NCBI RefSeq assembly: GCF_023101685.1
Contig: NZ_CP082164.1
Location: forward strand, 3,906,001-3,970,000
Length of the DNA: 64,000 nucleotides
Direction: 5' to 3'
Source: Bradyrhizobium sp. 186
GTDB lineage: Bacteria > Pseudomonadota > Alphaproteobacteria > Rhizobiales > Xanthobacteraceae
Positions 1-8,153 of this stretch are shown piece after piece. Position numbers and translations under genes: made by a program. How positions within the stretch are numbered: the first letter of the stretch is position 1; every line of letters begins with the position of its first letter. The notes beneath the pieces were generated by a model, which had not been told where the DNA came from, made no database searches, and saw only the letters and a list, made by a program, of their open reading frames with translations.

Positions 1-775
1 CGCCGCCAACCTCACCATGCTCTTCAACGAGATGCCGTTCCTCGACCGCTTCGCCGCAGCGAAGGCCGCGGGCTTCAGTGGGGTCGAATATCTCTTTCCC
101 TATGATTTCGACAAGGCGCTGCTGCGCGAGCAGCTCGACAGCCATGGCCTGACGCAGGTGCTGCACAATCTCCCCGCCGGCAACTGGGCGGCGGGCGAGC
201 GCGGCATCGCGATCCTGCCCGATCGCGTCGCCGAGTTTCGCGATGGTGTGTTCCGCGCCATCGACCATGCCAAGTCGCTCGATTGCGAGCAGCTCAACTG
301 CCTCGTCGGCATCGCGCCGGTCGATGCCGATCCGCGCGAGCTCAACGAAACGCTGGTCGGAAACCTGCGCTTCGCGGCATCGACGCTCGCACGGGAAAAC
401 ATCAAGCTGCTGGTCGAGCCGATCAATACGCTCGACATTCCCGGCTTCTACCTCAACGGCACCGAACAGGCGGTGCAGCTCGTCTCCGAGGTGCGCTCGA
501 ACAATTTGTTCATCCAGTACGACATCTATCACATGCAAATCATGGAAGGCGATCTCGCCCGCACCATGCAGGAATATCTCGATCGCATCGCCCACATCCA
601 GCTCGCTGACAATCCCGGCCGCCACGAGCCCGGCACCGGCGAGATCAACTATCCCTTCCTGTTCCGCCACCTCGATGCGATCGGCTATCGCGGCTGGGTC
701 GGCTGCGAATACAAGCCGCGCACCACGACGCTGGAAGGGCTGTCGTGGCATGCGGCGCAGACATTCGAGACGTAG
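1..775 (+). CDS. hyi: hydroxypyruvate isomerase, 5' end outside window
   Basis: Interconverts hydroxypyruvate and tartronate semialdehyde in glyoxylate metabolism, as a cytoplasmic TIM-barrel enzyme of the AP-endonuclease-2/xylose-isomerase-like fold. The reading frame is already open at base 2 (AANLTM) and 257 residues are visible. Family members begin a few residues earlier, so only a handful are missing. Typical motifs are LLVEPINTLDIPGF, with a metal-binding Glu, and the downstream segments QYDIYHMQ, HIQLADNPGRHEPGTGEI and GCEYKP. The next gene, tartronate semialdehyde reductase, lies 218 bp downstream on the same strand, which fits the gcl-hyi-glxR arrangement. A glyoxylate carboligase gene would be expected just upstream but cannot be seen. 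Identification is confident. Confidence 0.9.
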   Translation, partial: AANLTMLFNEMPFLDRFAAAKAAGFSGVEYLFPYDFDKALLREQLDSHGLTQVLHNLPAGNWAAGERGIAILPDRVAEFRDGVFRAIDHAKSLDCEQLNCLVGIAPVDADPRELNETLVGNLRFAASTLARENIKLLVEPINTLDIPGFYLNGTEQAVQLVSEVRSNNLFIQYDIYHMQIMEGDLARTMQEYLDRIAHIQLADNPGRHEPGTGEINYPFLFRHLDAIGYRGWVGCEYKPRTTTLEGLSWHAAQTFET

Positions 776-803
776 TAAGGCAATGAGCCATGGTCACCGG
801 TGC

Positions 804-940
804 GCTCCCTCTCCCGCTTGCGGGAGAGGGGTGGGGTGAGGGTGTCTCCATGATGGGACTCATTTGGAAGTCTTGAAATCCCCGAGTGGACAGAACCCTC
901 ACCCGGCGCTTCGCGCCGACCTCTCCCGCAAGCGGGAGAT
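804..940. repeat. intergenic palindromic repeat, family 1 copy 1
   Basis: The left arm CTCTCCCGCTTGCGGGAGAG is followed by GGGTGGGGTGAG; the right arm has CCTCACCCGGCGCTTCGCGC and then CTCTCCCGCAAGCGGGAGA. The arms can pair and each also forms its own hairpin. Related elements lie at about 22727-22881, 42811-42956 and 48111-48241, always between genes. This looks like a REP/MITE-like mobile intergenic element. It fills most of the hyi-glxR gap. Confidence 0.8.
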
Positions 941-993
941 GTGCACCGCGCACGTGGATGAATTTCGCTAATGCAACTGAGAGAAACGCAGAC

Positions 994-1881
994 ATGATCG
1001 ACATCGGCTTCATCGGACTTGGCACCATGGGACGGCCGATGGCCGGCCATCTCCTGGCGGCGGGGCATCGCGTTCTCCTGCATGACGTCGCGCCGGTCGC
1101 GCCTGAGCTGATTGCAGCCGGCGGCGTCGCCTGCAAGTCGGGCAAGGAGGTCGCGGAAGAGGCGGATGCCGTCATCATCATGGTGCCTGACACCCCGCAT
1201 GTGGAGGCGGTGCTGTTCGGTAAGGACGGTGTCGCAGCTGGAATCTCAAAGGGCAAGATCGTCGTCGACATGAGTTCGATCTCGCCACTGGCGACCAAAG
1301 AGTTCGCAAAGAAGATCGAGGCGTTGGGGGCGGACTATCTCGACGCGCCGGTGTCGGGTGGGGAGGTCGGGGCGAAAGCCGCGAGCCTCACCATCATGGT
1401 CGGCGGGCCCGAGCGGGCCTTTGGCACCATGAGGCCGATCTTCGACAGGATGGGCAAGAACGTCACGCATGTCGGCGCCAATGGCGATGGCCAGACGACG
1501 AAGGTCGCCAATCAGATCATTGTCGCGCTGACGATCGAGGCCGTGAGCGAAGCGCTGCTGTTCGCATCCAAGGCCGGTGCGAACCCTGCGTTGGTGCGCA
1601 AGGCGCTGATGGGCGGGTTCGCGTCCTCGCGGATTCTCGAGGTGCATGGCGAGCGCATGGTGAAGCGCAATTTCGAACCCGGCTTCCGCATCGAGCTGCA
1701 TCAGAAGGATCTCAACCTCGCGCTCGAAGGTGCGCGCGCGCTCGGCCTGTCGCTGCCGAGCACGGCGGTCGCGCAGCAACTGTTCTCGGCCTGCACCGCG
1801 CATGGCGGCAAGGGCTGGGATCACTCGGCCATGGTGCGGGCGCTGGAACTGATGGCGGGCCACGAAATCGCCGCGGCGTGA
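994..1881 (+). CDS. glxR: 2-hydroxy-3-oxopropionate (tartronate semialdehyde) reductase
   Basis: NAD(P)H-dependent reduction of tartronate semialdehyde to D-glycerate, the step after hydroxypyruvate isomerase/glyoxylate carboligase. 295 residues, the usual length for the beta-hydroxyacid dehydrogenase family. The N-terminal Rossmann motif GFIGLGTMGRPMA is at residues 5-17. The substrate-binding signature DAPVSGGEVGAKAASL lies near residue 120 and the catalytic Lys region GDGQTTKVANQI near 170. The ATG at 994 was chosen over an in-frame start at 886 because the dinucleotide fold starts directly after it and the upstream codons read through a repeat element. 3-hydroxyisobutyrate dehydrogenase is the main alternative within the family, but the hyi neighbour favours this call. 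Confidence 0.88.
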   Translation: MIDIGFIGLGTMGRPMAGHLLAAGHRVLLHDVAPVAPELIAAGGVACKSGKEVAEEADAVIIMVPDTPHVEAVLFGKDGVAAGISKGKIVVDMSSISPLATKEFAKKIEALGADYLDAPVSGGEVGAKAASLTIMVGGPERAFGTMRPIFDRMGKNVTHVGANGDGQTTKVANQIIVALTIEAVSEALLFASKAGANPALVRKALMGGFASSRILEVHGERMVKRNFEPGFRIELHQKDLNLALEGARALGLSLPSTAVAQQLFSACTAHGGKGWDHSAMVRALELMAGHEIAAA

Positions 1882-1996
1882 AGTGTTACGCGGTAACAGT
1901 TCTTCAGTGTGATGGCGTCTTTCGTCGCGGCGCAACCGGAACAATGATCCGGATCGCGCGGTTGAAGGTGCAGAACAATCACTGGAGACTGAGGAC

Positions 1997-2380
1997 ATGA
2001 AAACCCGTCTTGCGATTTCACTGGCTGCCGCGGCGCTGCTGGTGTCGAGTTCAGCCTTTGCCCAGTCAACGACCGCCGAAGGTGCCGCAACCGGCGCGCG
2101 TGCGGGCGGCGACATCGGCGGCCCGGTCGGCGCGATGGTCGGCGGCACCGTCGGTGCGGCCGTCGGGGCCGGCTTGGAAATTCCGAATGCAATTCTGGGC
2201 GGAATCCCGCGCGATCATTCGGTGGTAATCCGCGAGCGCGTCGTGGTCGGTGAACCTCTGCCGCCGACCGTGGTGCTGCGGCCGGTGCCGAACTACACCG
2301 AGTATCGCTATGCCGTCGTGAACGATCGCCGCGTGATCGTCGAGCCGCGGACCCGCCGCGTGGTCAAGATCATCGACTGA
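1997..2380 (+). CDS. DUF1236 family secreted protein
   Basis: 127 residues with a clear Sec signal peptide (MKTRLAISLAAAALLVSSSAFA, probable cleavage after AFA). A Gly/Ala-rich stretch follows (GGDIGGPVGAMVGGTVGAAVG, residues about 36-58), which may insert into or pack against membrane. The C-terminal DUF1236 block is VPNYTEYRYAVVNDRRVIVEP. The family is abundant in Bradyrhizobium and its function is unknown; export to the periplasm or envelope is inferred from the signal peptide. It is a single gene with a terminator-like hairpin just downstream. Confidence 0.8.
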   Translation: MKTRLAISLAAAALLVSSSAFAQSTTAEGAATGARAGGDIGGPVGAMVGGTVGAAVGAGLEIPNAILGGIPRDHSVVIRERVVVGEPLPPTVVLRPVPNYTEYRYAVVNDRRVIVEPRTRRVVKIID

Positions 2381-2407
2381 TCGACACGGGCACCGGCGAA
2401 AGAGATC

Positions 2408-2438
2408 AGGCCCTGCGGAGCATCACTCCGCGGGGCCT
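2408..2438. terminator. bidirectional terminator-like hairpin
   Basis: AGGCCCTGCGGAG (2408-2420) pairs with CTCCGCGGGGCCT (2426-2438) with one mismatch and a 5-nt loop. It lies between the convergent DUF1236 and VanZ-like genes and overlaps the last codons of the latter. No long T-run follows. Confidence 0.55.
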
Positions 2439-2800
2439 TCGCTTGTGATGGCTGGGCTTGCGCGAAAGCGGGTCATGACCCAATCGGCTGCGGCCGCGAG
2501 CGCAAAGCCGAAGCACGCCGTGAGTGCGTCGACCAGAAAATCCTCGAGCCGCGCGTGGCGTCCGGGCGCCCAAAACTGCATCAACTCGAGCAGGCCGATC
2601 AGGACCACCGCGACGGCTGCGGTTGCCAGGCGGCGGCGCGGATAGGCGAGACCGAAAGCCAGTCCGAGGAGGACGAAGGCGAGGGCATGCTCGCCATCCT
2701 GGCCGAGGTCGGCATGCGGCCGCAGGCCGGGCGGCCCGAGGGTAGCGAAGGTGACGGCGGCCGCGAGCAGCCAGGCAAAACAGCGAACCAAACTGGACAT
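2423..2800 (-). CDS. VanZ-like small membrane protein
   Basis: 125 residues with a VanZ-family pattern: an N-terminal hydrophobic helix (LVRCFAWLLAAAVTFATLG), then DGEHALAFVLLGLAFGLAYPRR, a third helix (AAVAVVLIGLLELMQFW) and a final helix (FLVDALTACFGFALAAAADW). The DGEHALAF, ELMQFW and RHARLEDFLVDALTA segments are the conserved polar positions of VanZ-like proteins. Molecular function is unknown. It sits convergent to the DUF1236 gene and has no evident operon partner. VanZ itself gives teicoplanin resistance in enterococci, but that role should not be transferred. Confidence 0.7.
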   Translation of the reverse strand: MSSLVRCFAWLLAAAVTFATLGPPGLRPHADLGQDGEHALAFVLLGLAFGLAYPRRRLATAAVAVVLIGLLELMQFWAPGRHARLEDFLVDALTACFGFALAAAADWVMTRFRASPAITSEGPAE

Positions 2801-2877
2801 CCGGTCCGCATAGCACGGATTTGCAACAGGCTGTTGCGGGGCCGGGATCAGATCGCCGTGTAGTTAATGACGAAACG

Positions 2878-3486
2878 TTAAAGTGGCTCGCGCACGCCGA
2901 GGCCGTGCATGAAGCGCTCCCGGATCTGCACGGGATCGCGGCGGGTGGCGCCGACTCCGGGCTTGTCGTCGATGCGGACGGCGATCAGGCTCGGCCCGGA
3001 GGCGGACATCGCCTCCTCGACCAGGCGCTCGAAATCCTCCTCGTCTGCGGCCCAGGTGCTGTTGGCAAGCCCCGAGCCGGCGGCGATGGCGACGATGTCG
3101 GCGACATCAGCCGCCGGCGTCGGCTGCGCGCCGGTGATCTGGTAGATGCCATTGTCCATCACGATCATGATGAGGTTTTTCGGCTTCAAAGTCGCAATCG
3201 TCGAGAGTGCGCCGAGCTGCATCAACAGCGAGCCGTCGCCTTCGAGCGCGAAGACGCGACGTTCGGGCTGCGCCAGCGCCACGCCGAGTGCGATCGGGAA
3301 GGCGAGGCCCATGCTGCCGAGCATGTAAAAATTCTGCGGGCGGTGGCCGGCTGCCCACAGGTCGAAATTGGTGTTGCCGATGCCGCCGATCACGGCTTCC
3401 TCGTGCTTGAGCTTCGCGATCAGGCGCGAGGTGACGTCGAACCGGTTCATCACCTTGGTGTTGTGCGTGTCCAAGTCTGTATTCAT
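2878..3486 (-). CDS. thiamine-diphosphate decarboxylase, C-terminal (cofactor-binding) subunit
   Basis: 202 residues forming the PP domain of a split TPP enzyme. The ThDP/Mg binding motif runs from EGDGSLLMQ (residues about 91-99) to VMDNGIY about 28 residues later. It resembles the beta subunit of sulfopyruvate decarboxylase (ComE) and the C-terminal half of phosphonopyruvate decarboxylase. It lies 10 bp downstream of the gene for the complementary N-terminal subunit, so the two are surely co-transcribed and form one enzyme. The substrate is a 2-oxo acid, but which one cannot be told from sequence. The divergent D-2-hydroxyacid dehydrogenase suggests a linked 2-oxo/2-hydroxyacid pathway. Confidence 0.8.
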   Translation of the reverse strand: MNTDLDTHNTKVMNRFDVTSRLIAKLKHEEAVIGGIGNTNFDLWAAGHRPQNFYMLGSMGLAFPIALGVALAQPERRVFALEGDGSLLMQLGALSTIATLKPKNLIMIVMDNGIYQITGAQPTPAADVADIVAIAAGSGLANSTWAADEEDFERLVEEAMSASGPSLIAVRIDDKPGVGATRRDPVQIRERFMHGLGVREPL

Positions 3487-3496
3487 TTGGCCGGCC

Positions 3497-4078
3497 TCAC
3501 TTGTCGAAAGCCTTGCCGCCCGTAAGCAGCGGGTTGAGGATCAGCGCCACCGGCGCTTGCGTCGTGACGGCCTGCTTGATCGAGCGGTCGACGATGAATT
3601 CGAGCTCGTCGAGCCGGGTAATGGTGTGATGTTCCAGCGCCAGCGAATCCAGCACCGGACGCATGGTGCGACAGACCAGGGACTGGCCGTAGTTGAACTC
3701 GCCGAGCGTGCCGCGCTCGGAGACGAACATGATCAGTGGAATCTGGTAGGGCACCGCAAGCGAGGCCAGCACGTTGGCGAGCGTGGCAAAGCCGGAGGTC
3801 TGCATCAGCACCGCGCCGCGCCGGCCGCCCATCCAGGCGCCCGAGACGATGCCGACGGCTTCCTCCTCGCGCGCGGTGGCAAAGGTGGTGAAGAAGGGAT
3901 CGGCGTGCAGGTTCTTGATCAGCGGCGTCAGCACCCGGTCGGGCACGTAAGGGATGAGGCTGATCTCGTTCCGCTTCAGGGTTTGCAGGACGATGCCGTG
4001 CCAGCTCTTGTCGCTGGAAGTCTTGTCATTGGACGCCTGTGTTGCCTGGGGCGAGGTATGCTGCTCCGCAATCGCCAT
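3497..4078 (-). CDS. thiamine-diphosphate decarboxylase, N-terminal (pyrimidine-binding) subunit
   Basis: 193 residues corresponding to the Pyr domain of TPP enzymes. The catalytic Glu that activates thiamine is expected in TAREEEAVGIVSGAW. The following GGRRGAVLMQTSGFATLANVLAS is typical of the sulfopyruvate/phosphonopyruvate decarboxylase branch (ComD-like). The ATG at 4078 was chosen over one 99 bp upstream because it has AGGGAGA at proper spacing and gives the family's length. It is the first gene of a two-gene operon with the PP-domain subunit. Confidence 0.8.
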   Translation of the reverse strand: MAIAEQHTSPQATQASNDKTSSDKSWHGIVLQTLKRNEISLIPYVPDRVLTPLIKNLHADPFFTTFATAREEEAVGIVSGAWMGGRRGAVLMQTSGFATLANVLASLAVPYQIPLIMFVSERGTLGEFNYGQSLVCRTMRPVLDSLALEHHTITRLDELEFIVDRSIKQAVTTQAPVALILNPLLTGGKAFDK

Positions 4079-4332
4079 TGCGTTCTCCCTTGGCGCTATT
4101 CCTTGGGCCGCGCATGCTTCTTGGTCTTTGGCCTGGCGGTCTGCCGAACTTGACGGAGCGAGCGGGATTGTCAACATGTCCCGGCCGGCACTGTGATCTG
4201 CGCCAGACGGCCTGCCGTGGCCGGCACCGCCATGTCATAAGCCGCGGCAATGAGAAAATCGGGAGGGAAGCACGGAGGGAGCGCGCGCTGCGCTGACCTT
4301 GCGATCTCCCCGAGAGAGCCGGAAGGGTCCTG

Positions 4333-5382
4333 ATGTCCGTCAACAACAAGCGCGTCTTCTACGTCAAATATCTGGCCAATCCGATCTATATCGACATCCT
4401 GAAGGCGCGGCCCGACGTCCGGCTCGATCGCATCGAGAACGAGAGCCCTGAGGACTTTTATGCGCCGATCATCACCGCGGCGCATGTCTATCAGATCGGC
4501 GCGGCCCGGGACGAGCTTGCGCCGCATTTCCATGTCGACGCCGCCTTCCTGGAGCGCACCCCGAAACTACTGCTCGTCTCAAGCAATGGCGCGGGGTTCG
4601 ACCCCGTCGACGTCGAGGCCTGCACGGATGCGGGCGTGCTGGTGGTCAACCAGTCCGGCGGCAATGCCCATTCGGTCGCCGAGCATGCGCTGGCGATGAT
4701 GCTGACGCTGTCCAAGCGCATCATCCAGTCCGACCGCCGCCTTCGCAGGGAGCGCGACGTCAACCGCAACGAGCTCGTCGGCAACGAGGTCGAGGGCAAG
4801 ACCGTCGGCATCATCGGGCTCGGCAACGTTGGCCGTCGCATCGCCGCGCTGTGCAAGGGCCTGCTCGGCATGAAGGTGCTGGCCTACGATCCGTATCTTA
4901 CGGCTGAAGTGATGGCCGAGCGGGGTGGCGAGAAGGTGGAACTCGACGAGCTGCTGCGCCGCGCCGATTTCGTCTCGATCTCATGTCCGCTCAACAAGGG
5001 CAGCCGCGGCATGATCAGCGTGCGCGAATTTGCGCTGATGCAGCCGCATGCCTATTTCATCACCACGGCGCGCGGCTTCATCCACGACGAGGACGCGCTG
5101 CTCCAGGCGCTACGCGACAAGCGCATCGCCGGTGCCGGCCTCGACGTCTGGTCCAAGGAGCCGCCGCCGCCGGAGCATCCGCTGCTCCAGTTCGACAACG
5201 TCCTGGCAAGCCCTCATACCGCAGGCGTCACGATCGAGGCGCGCCAGAACATGGGCAAAATCGCCGCCGAGCAGGTGCTGGACACGCTCGATGGCAAGCG
5301 CCCGCCGCGTATCATCAATCCCGAGGTCTGGCCGGTGTATGCCGAGCGCTTCAAGCAGGCGTTTGGCGTGATGCCGGGGTAG
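4333..5382 (+). CDS. NAD-dependent D-isomer-specific 2-hydroxyacid dehydrogenase
   Basis: 349-residue cytoplasmic oxidoreductase that would interconvert a 2-oxo acid and its D-2-hydroxyacid. The NAD-binding motif VGIIGLGNVGRRIA is near residues 157-170. The catalytic triad is visible as Arg in TTARGF, Glu in DVWSKEPPPPEHPL and His in ASPHTAG. GGAAGGG lies about 6 nt before the ATG. The 254-bp gap to the divergent TPP-decarboxylase genes probably holds both promoters. The protein is longer than typical glyoxylate/hydroxypyruvate reductases because of an N-terminal extension (VFYVKYLANPIYIDIL). Substrate unknown; phosphoglycerate, glyoxylate or a sulfo/phosphono analogue are possible. Confidence 0.82.
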   Translation: MSVNNKRVFYVKYLANPIYIDILKARPDVRLDRIENESPEDFYAPIITAAHVYQIGAARDELAPHFHVDAAFLERTPKLLLVSSNGAGFDPVDVEACTDAGVLVVNQSGGNAHSVAEHALAMMLTLSKRIIQSDRRLRRERDVNRNELVGNEVEGKTVGIIGLGNVGRRIAALCKGLLGMKVLAYDPYLTAEVMAERGGEKVELDELLRRADFVSISCPLNKGSRGMISVREFALMQPHAYFITTARGFIHDEDALLQALRDKRIAGAGLDVWSKEPPPPEHPLLQFDNVLASPHTAGVTIEARQNMGKIAAEQVLDTLDGKRPPRIINPEVWPVYAERFKQAFGVMPG

Positions 5383-5393
5383 CCCTCTCCTTC

Positions 5394-5473
5394 GTCATTC
5401 CGGGGCGATGCGGAGCATCGAACCCGGAATCTCAAGATTCCGGCTTCGGCTCTTCGAGCCGCCCCGGAATGAC
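5394..5473. repeat. intergenic inverted repeat, family 2 copy 1
   Basis: GTCATTCCGGGGC (5394-5406) is the exact reverse complement of GCCCCGGAATGAC (5461-5473), with further short hairpins between. A related element is at 27114-27215. It occupies much of the 200-bp gap after the hydroxyacid dehydrogenase gene. Confidence 0.75.
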
Positions 5474-5582
5474 GGAGCTAGGGGGAACCGCAGCTCGCCT
5501 GACCTTGATCCGCGTCAAAATCCCTCTCCCGCATCCAGGCAAAATGGGATTAGAGTGCCGCCCCGGGGGAGCAGGAGGTCCC

Positions 5583-5795
5583 ATGTCAACTTATGTCGTC
5601 AGCTTCATGAAGGATGTGCTCGGCCAGTACGGCCGGCAGATCGAGGTTTGCCAGGGTACGCTCGAGATCGACGCCTCCGACGAGGACGAAGCCAAGGAGC
5701 GGGCGAAGGCGAAGTTCTGTAAGGACCAGGCGTTGCATCACTGGTCGCTGCATGCCGATCGCATTCAGATAAGACCGGCCGATTTTCCGTCCTGA
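5583..5795 (+). CDS. small conserved-looking hypothetical protein, 70 residues
   Basis: A 70-residue ORF starting MSTYVVSFMKDVLGQYGRQ, preceded by a strong Shine-Dalgarno (AGGAGG, 5 nt before the ATG). It ends with HADRIQIRPADFPS. The centre is rich in charged residues (ASDEDEAKERAKAKFC), probably an amphipathic helix. No signal peptide or membrane segment is seen, and I cannot assign a function. Good ribosome binding and typical composition make it likely to be real. It is a single gene facing the molybdenum hydroxylase operon. Confidence 0.65.
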   Translation: MSTYVVSFMKDVLGQYGRQIEVCQGTLEIDASDEDEAKERAKAKFCKDQALHHWSLHADRIQIRPADFPS

Positions 5796-5944
5796 GGCCT
5801 AGCGGCCGGGAGCTGCGCTCCCGCCAGCGCCCATAAGGCGATGCGGGCAGATGGACCACAGCGGGAAGCGACGCAGCCTGCGAGCAGCTTGATCGGCAGG
5901 ATAGTTGATGTCCTTGAGCTGTTGCCGTCCTCCGACCCGCCGCC

Positions 5945-8146
5945 TCAGTCCAGCAGCTTGTCCAGCGTGATCGGGAAGCGGCGGATGCGTTTGCCGGTGG
6001 CGTGGTAGACGGCGTTTGCGATCGCCGCGGGGACGCCGACGATGCCGATCTCGCCCAGTCCCTTGACGCCGAGCGCGTTGATGTGCGCGTCCGGCTCGTC
6101 GACGAAGATCACGTCGATGTCGTGAACGTCGGCATTCACGGGGATGTGGTACTCGGCGATGTTCGCGTTCATGATCCTGCCGAAACGGTGGTCCATCACC
6201 GTCTCCTCGTGCAAGGCCATCCCGATTCCCCAGACCACGCCGCCCATGATCTGGCTGCGGCCAGTCTTCGTGTTCAAGATTCGCCCGGCCGCGACCGCAC
6301 TGACCATCCGGGTCACGCGGATGACGCCGAGCTGCTCGTCCACCTTCACCTCGGCGAACACCGCGGAATGGGTATTGCGCGCGTGCTTCTTGTCTTCATC
6401 GAACTGGTTGAGCTTTTCCTTCTCGATGCGTTCGACGTTGCCGTGGCGCATCGCGTCGGCGATCGAGACCGCGCGGCTGTTGTCGCTGGTCCTGGCAATG
6501 CTGCCGTCGATCAGGACCGTATCGGCCGCCTCGGCATCGCCAAGTGGCGAGCCATGCATTTTCTTCGCCAGGCGTACGAGTTCCTTGCGCACCTCCTCGG
6601 CGGCTGCGAGCACCGCATGAGCGCTCGATGCGGCCATCCAGGAGCCGCCTTCGACCGGCGCCTGCGGCAGAGTGGAATCGGCAAGCCGGACGCTAATGTT
6701 TTCGATCGGCAGGCCGAGCGCATCGGCCGCGACCTGCGCCACGATGGTGTAAGTGCCGGTGCCGATGTCGGACGCGGCGCAAGACACCTCGGCATGACCG
6801 TTCGACGTCAGCACGATACGGACCGCGACCGGCATCTGGAGCGCTTCCCACACGCCCGTGGCCATGCCCCAGCCGACCAGCTCCTTGCCGTCGCACATCG
6901 AGCGCGGCGCAGGATTGCGTCTGCTCCAGCCGAAGGCGTCCGCGCCGCGGGCATAGCATTCGCGCAGCTGCTTGCTGGTGTAGGGCAGGTTTTCGCTCTG
7001 GTCGCGATCCGAATAGCACTTCAGCCGCAGTTCGACGGGGTCCAGCTTGAGCGCGACGGCCAGCTCGTCCATGGCGCATTCGAGCGCGCAGACGCCGGAA
7101 GCCGCCCCCGGCGCGCGCATGTCGCAGGGGGTGGGGAGGTCGAGGCGGACGAGCTTGTGCGTGAAACGCGTGTTCGGGCTTCGATAGAGCTGGTCGGCCC
7201 AGCCGGCGTCGTTACGCGAAAAGTCCTCGTAGCGTGAGGTGATGGCGGTGGCCTCGTGTGTGGCGGCGTCGAGCGTGCCGTCGGGCTTCGCGCCGAGCCC
7301 GACCCGCTCGATCGTCATCGGCCGGTAGCCGAGCCCGTACATCTGCCGCCGCGTCAGCACGACGCGAACGGGCCGCTTCAGGGCGATCGCACCAAGCGTT
7401 GCCAGCACCACCTGATATTGCGGCCGCAGGCCGGAGCCGAAGGCGCCGCCGACATAGGGCGAGACCACGCGGATGTCATCCGGCTTCTTGTCGAACACAC
7501 CGCAGAGAAATTTGTGGACGTTCTGGACGCCTTGCGTCTTGTCGTAGACCGTGAGCTTGCCATTGCTGTCCCAGACCGCCGTGGTCGCATAGAGCTCCAT
7601 CGGGTTATGATGCTCGGTTGGAATGACGTAGTCCGCCTCGTGGCGCACGGCTGCTCCGGCAAGGGCTCCTGCGGCGTCGCCGCGCGGCTTGTGCGGTTTG
7701 TCCATTTCAGCGGCGCGGCCGTGCTCCGATTCAAGATCGGTTACAAATTCCTGCTGCTCATACTCGACCCGCACGAGCGTTGCGGCGAATTTCGCGGTTT
7801 CCCAGTCCTCCGCCACGACCAATGCGATCGGCTGGCCGTTGAACTTGATCGTGTCGTCGTAGAGTGGACGGAAAGGCGAACCCTCCGGGGCCACCTCGTC
7901 CTTCCAGGCCTCGTCTTTGTCGGCGAGCGGTGGGCGGTTCGCGTGCGTGAGCACGTCGAGCACGCTCTTCACCCTCAGCGCTGCGCTGGTGTCGATGCGG
8001 GCAATGCGTCCGCGAGAAATGGTGGCCTCGACGACGAAACCATGAACCAGCCCGTCGGCCGGGAATTCGCCGGCATATTTGGCGGCTCCGGTGACCTTGG
8101 CCCGTCCGTCGACGCGCGACGTTGGCGTTCCGATATAGGCGTTCAT
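5945..8146 (-). CDS. xanthine dehydrogenase-family molybdopterin-binding subunit (PaoC-like)
   Basis: 733-residue catalytic subunit of a molybdenum hydroxylase that oxidises aldehydes or N-heterocycles with water as oxygen donor. Family motifs: TGAAKYAGEFPADGLVHG near the N-terminus, YVGGAFGSGLRPQ in the first Mo-cofactor region, the cofactor stretch MRAPGAASG, and the catalytic Glu in GLGEIGIVGVPAAIANAV near residue 693. Its length and the partner subunits match periplasmic aldehyde oxidoreductase PaoABC of Escherichia coli (PaoC 732 residues). It is the third gene of a minus-strand operon, 7 bp after the FAD subunit. Substrate not predictable. Confidence 0.85.
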   Translation of the reverse strand: MNAYIGTPTSRVDGRAKVTGAAKYAGEFPADGLVHGFVVEATISRGRIARIDTSAALRVKSVLDVLTHANRPPLADKDEAWKDEVAPEGSPFRPLYDDTIKFNGQPIALVVAEDWETAKFAATLVRVEYEQQEFVTDLESEHGRAAEMDKPHKPRGDAAGALAGAAVRHEADYVIPTEHHNPMELYATTAVWDSNGKLTVYDKTQGVQNVHKFLCGVFDKKPDDIRVVSPYVGGAFGSGLRPQYQVVLATLGAIALKRPVRVVLTRRQMYGLGYRPMTIERVGLGAKPDGTLDAATHEATAITSRYEDFSRNDAGWADQLYRSPNTRFTHKLVRLDLPTPCDMRAPGAASGVCALECAMDELAVALKLDPVELRLKCYSDRDQSENLPYTSKQLRECYARGADAFGWSRRNPAPRSMCDGKELVGWGMATGVWEALQMPVAVRIVLTSNGHAEVSCAASDIGTGTYTIVAQVAADALGLPIENISVRLADSTLPQAPVEGGSWMAASSAHAVLAAAEEVRKELVRLAKKMHGSPLGDAEAADTVLIDGSIARTSDNSRAVSIADAMRHGNVERIEKEKLNQFDEDKKHARNTHSAVFAEVKVDEQLGVIRVTRMVSAVAAGRILNTKTGRSQIMGGVVWGIGMALHEETVMDHRFGRIMNANIAEYHIPVNADVHDIDVIFVDEPDAHINALGVKGLGEIGIVGVPAAIANAVYHATGKRIRRFPITLDKLLD

Positions 8147-8153
8147 CGATCCC

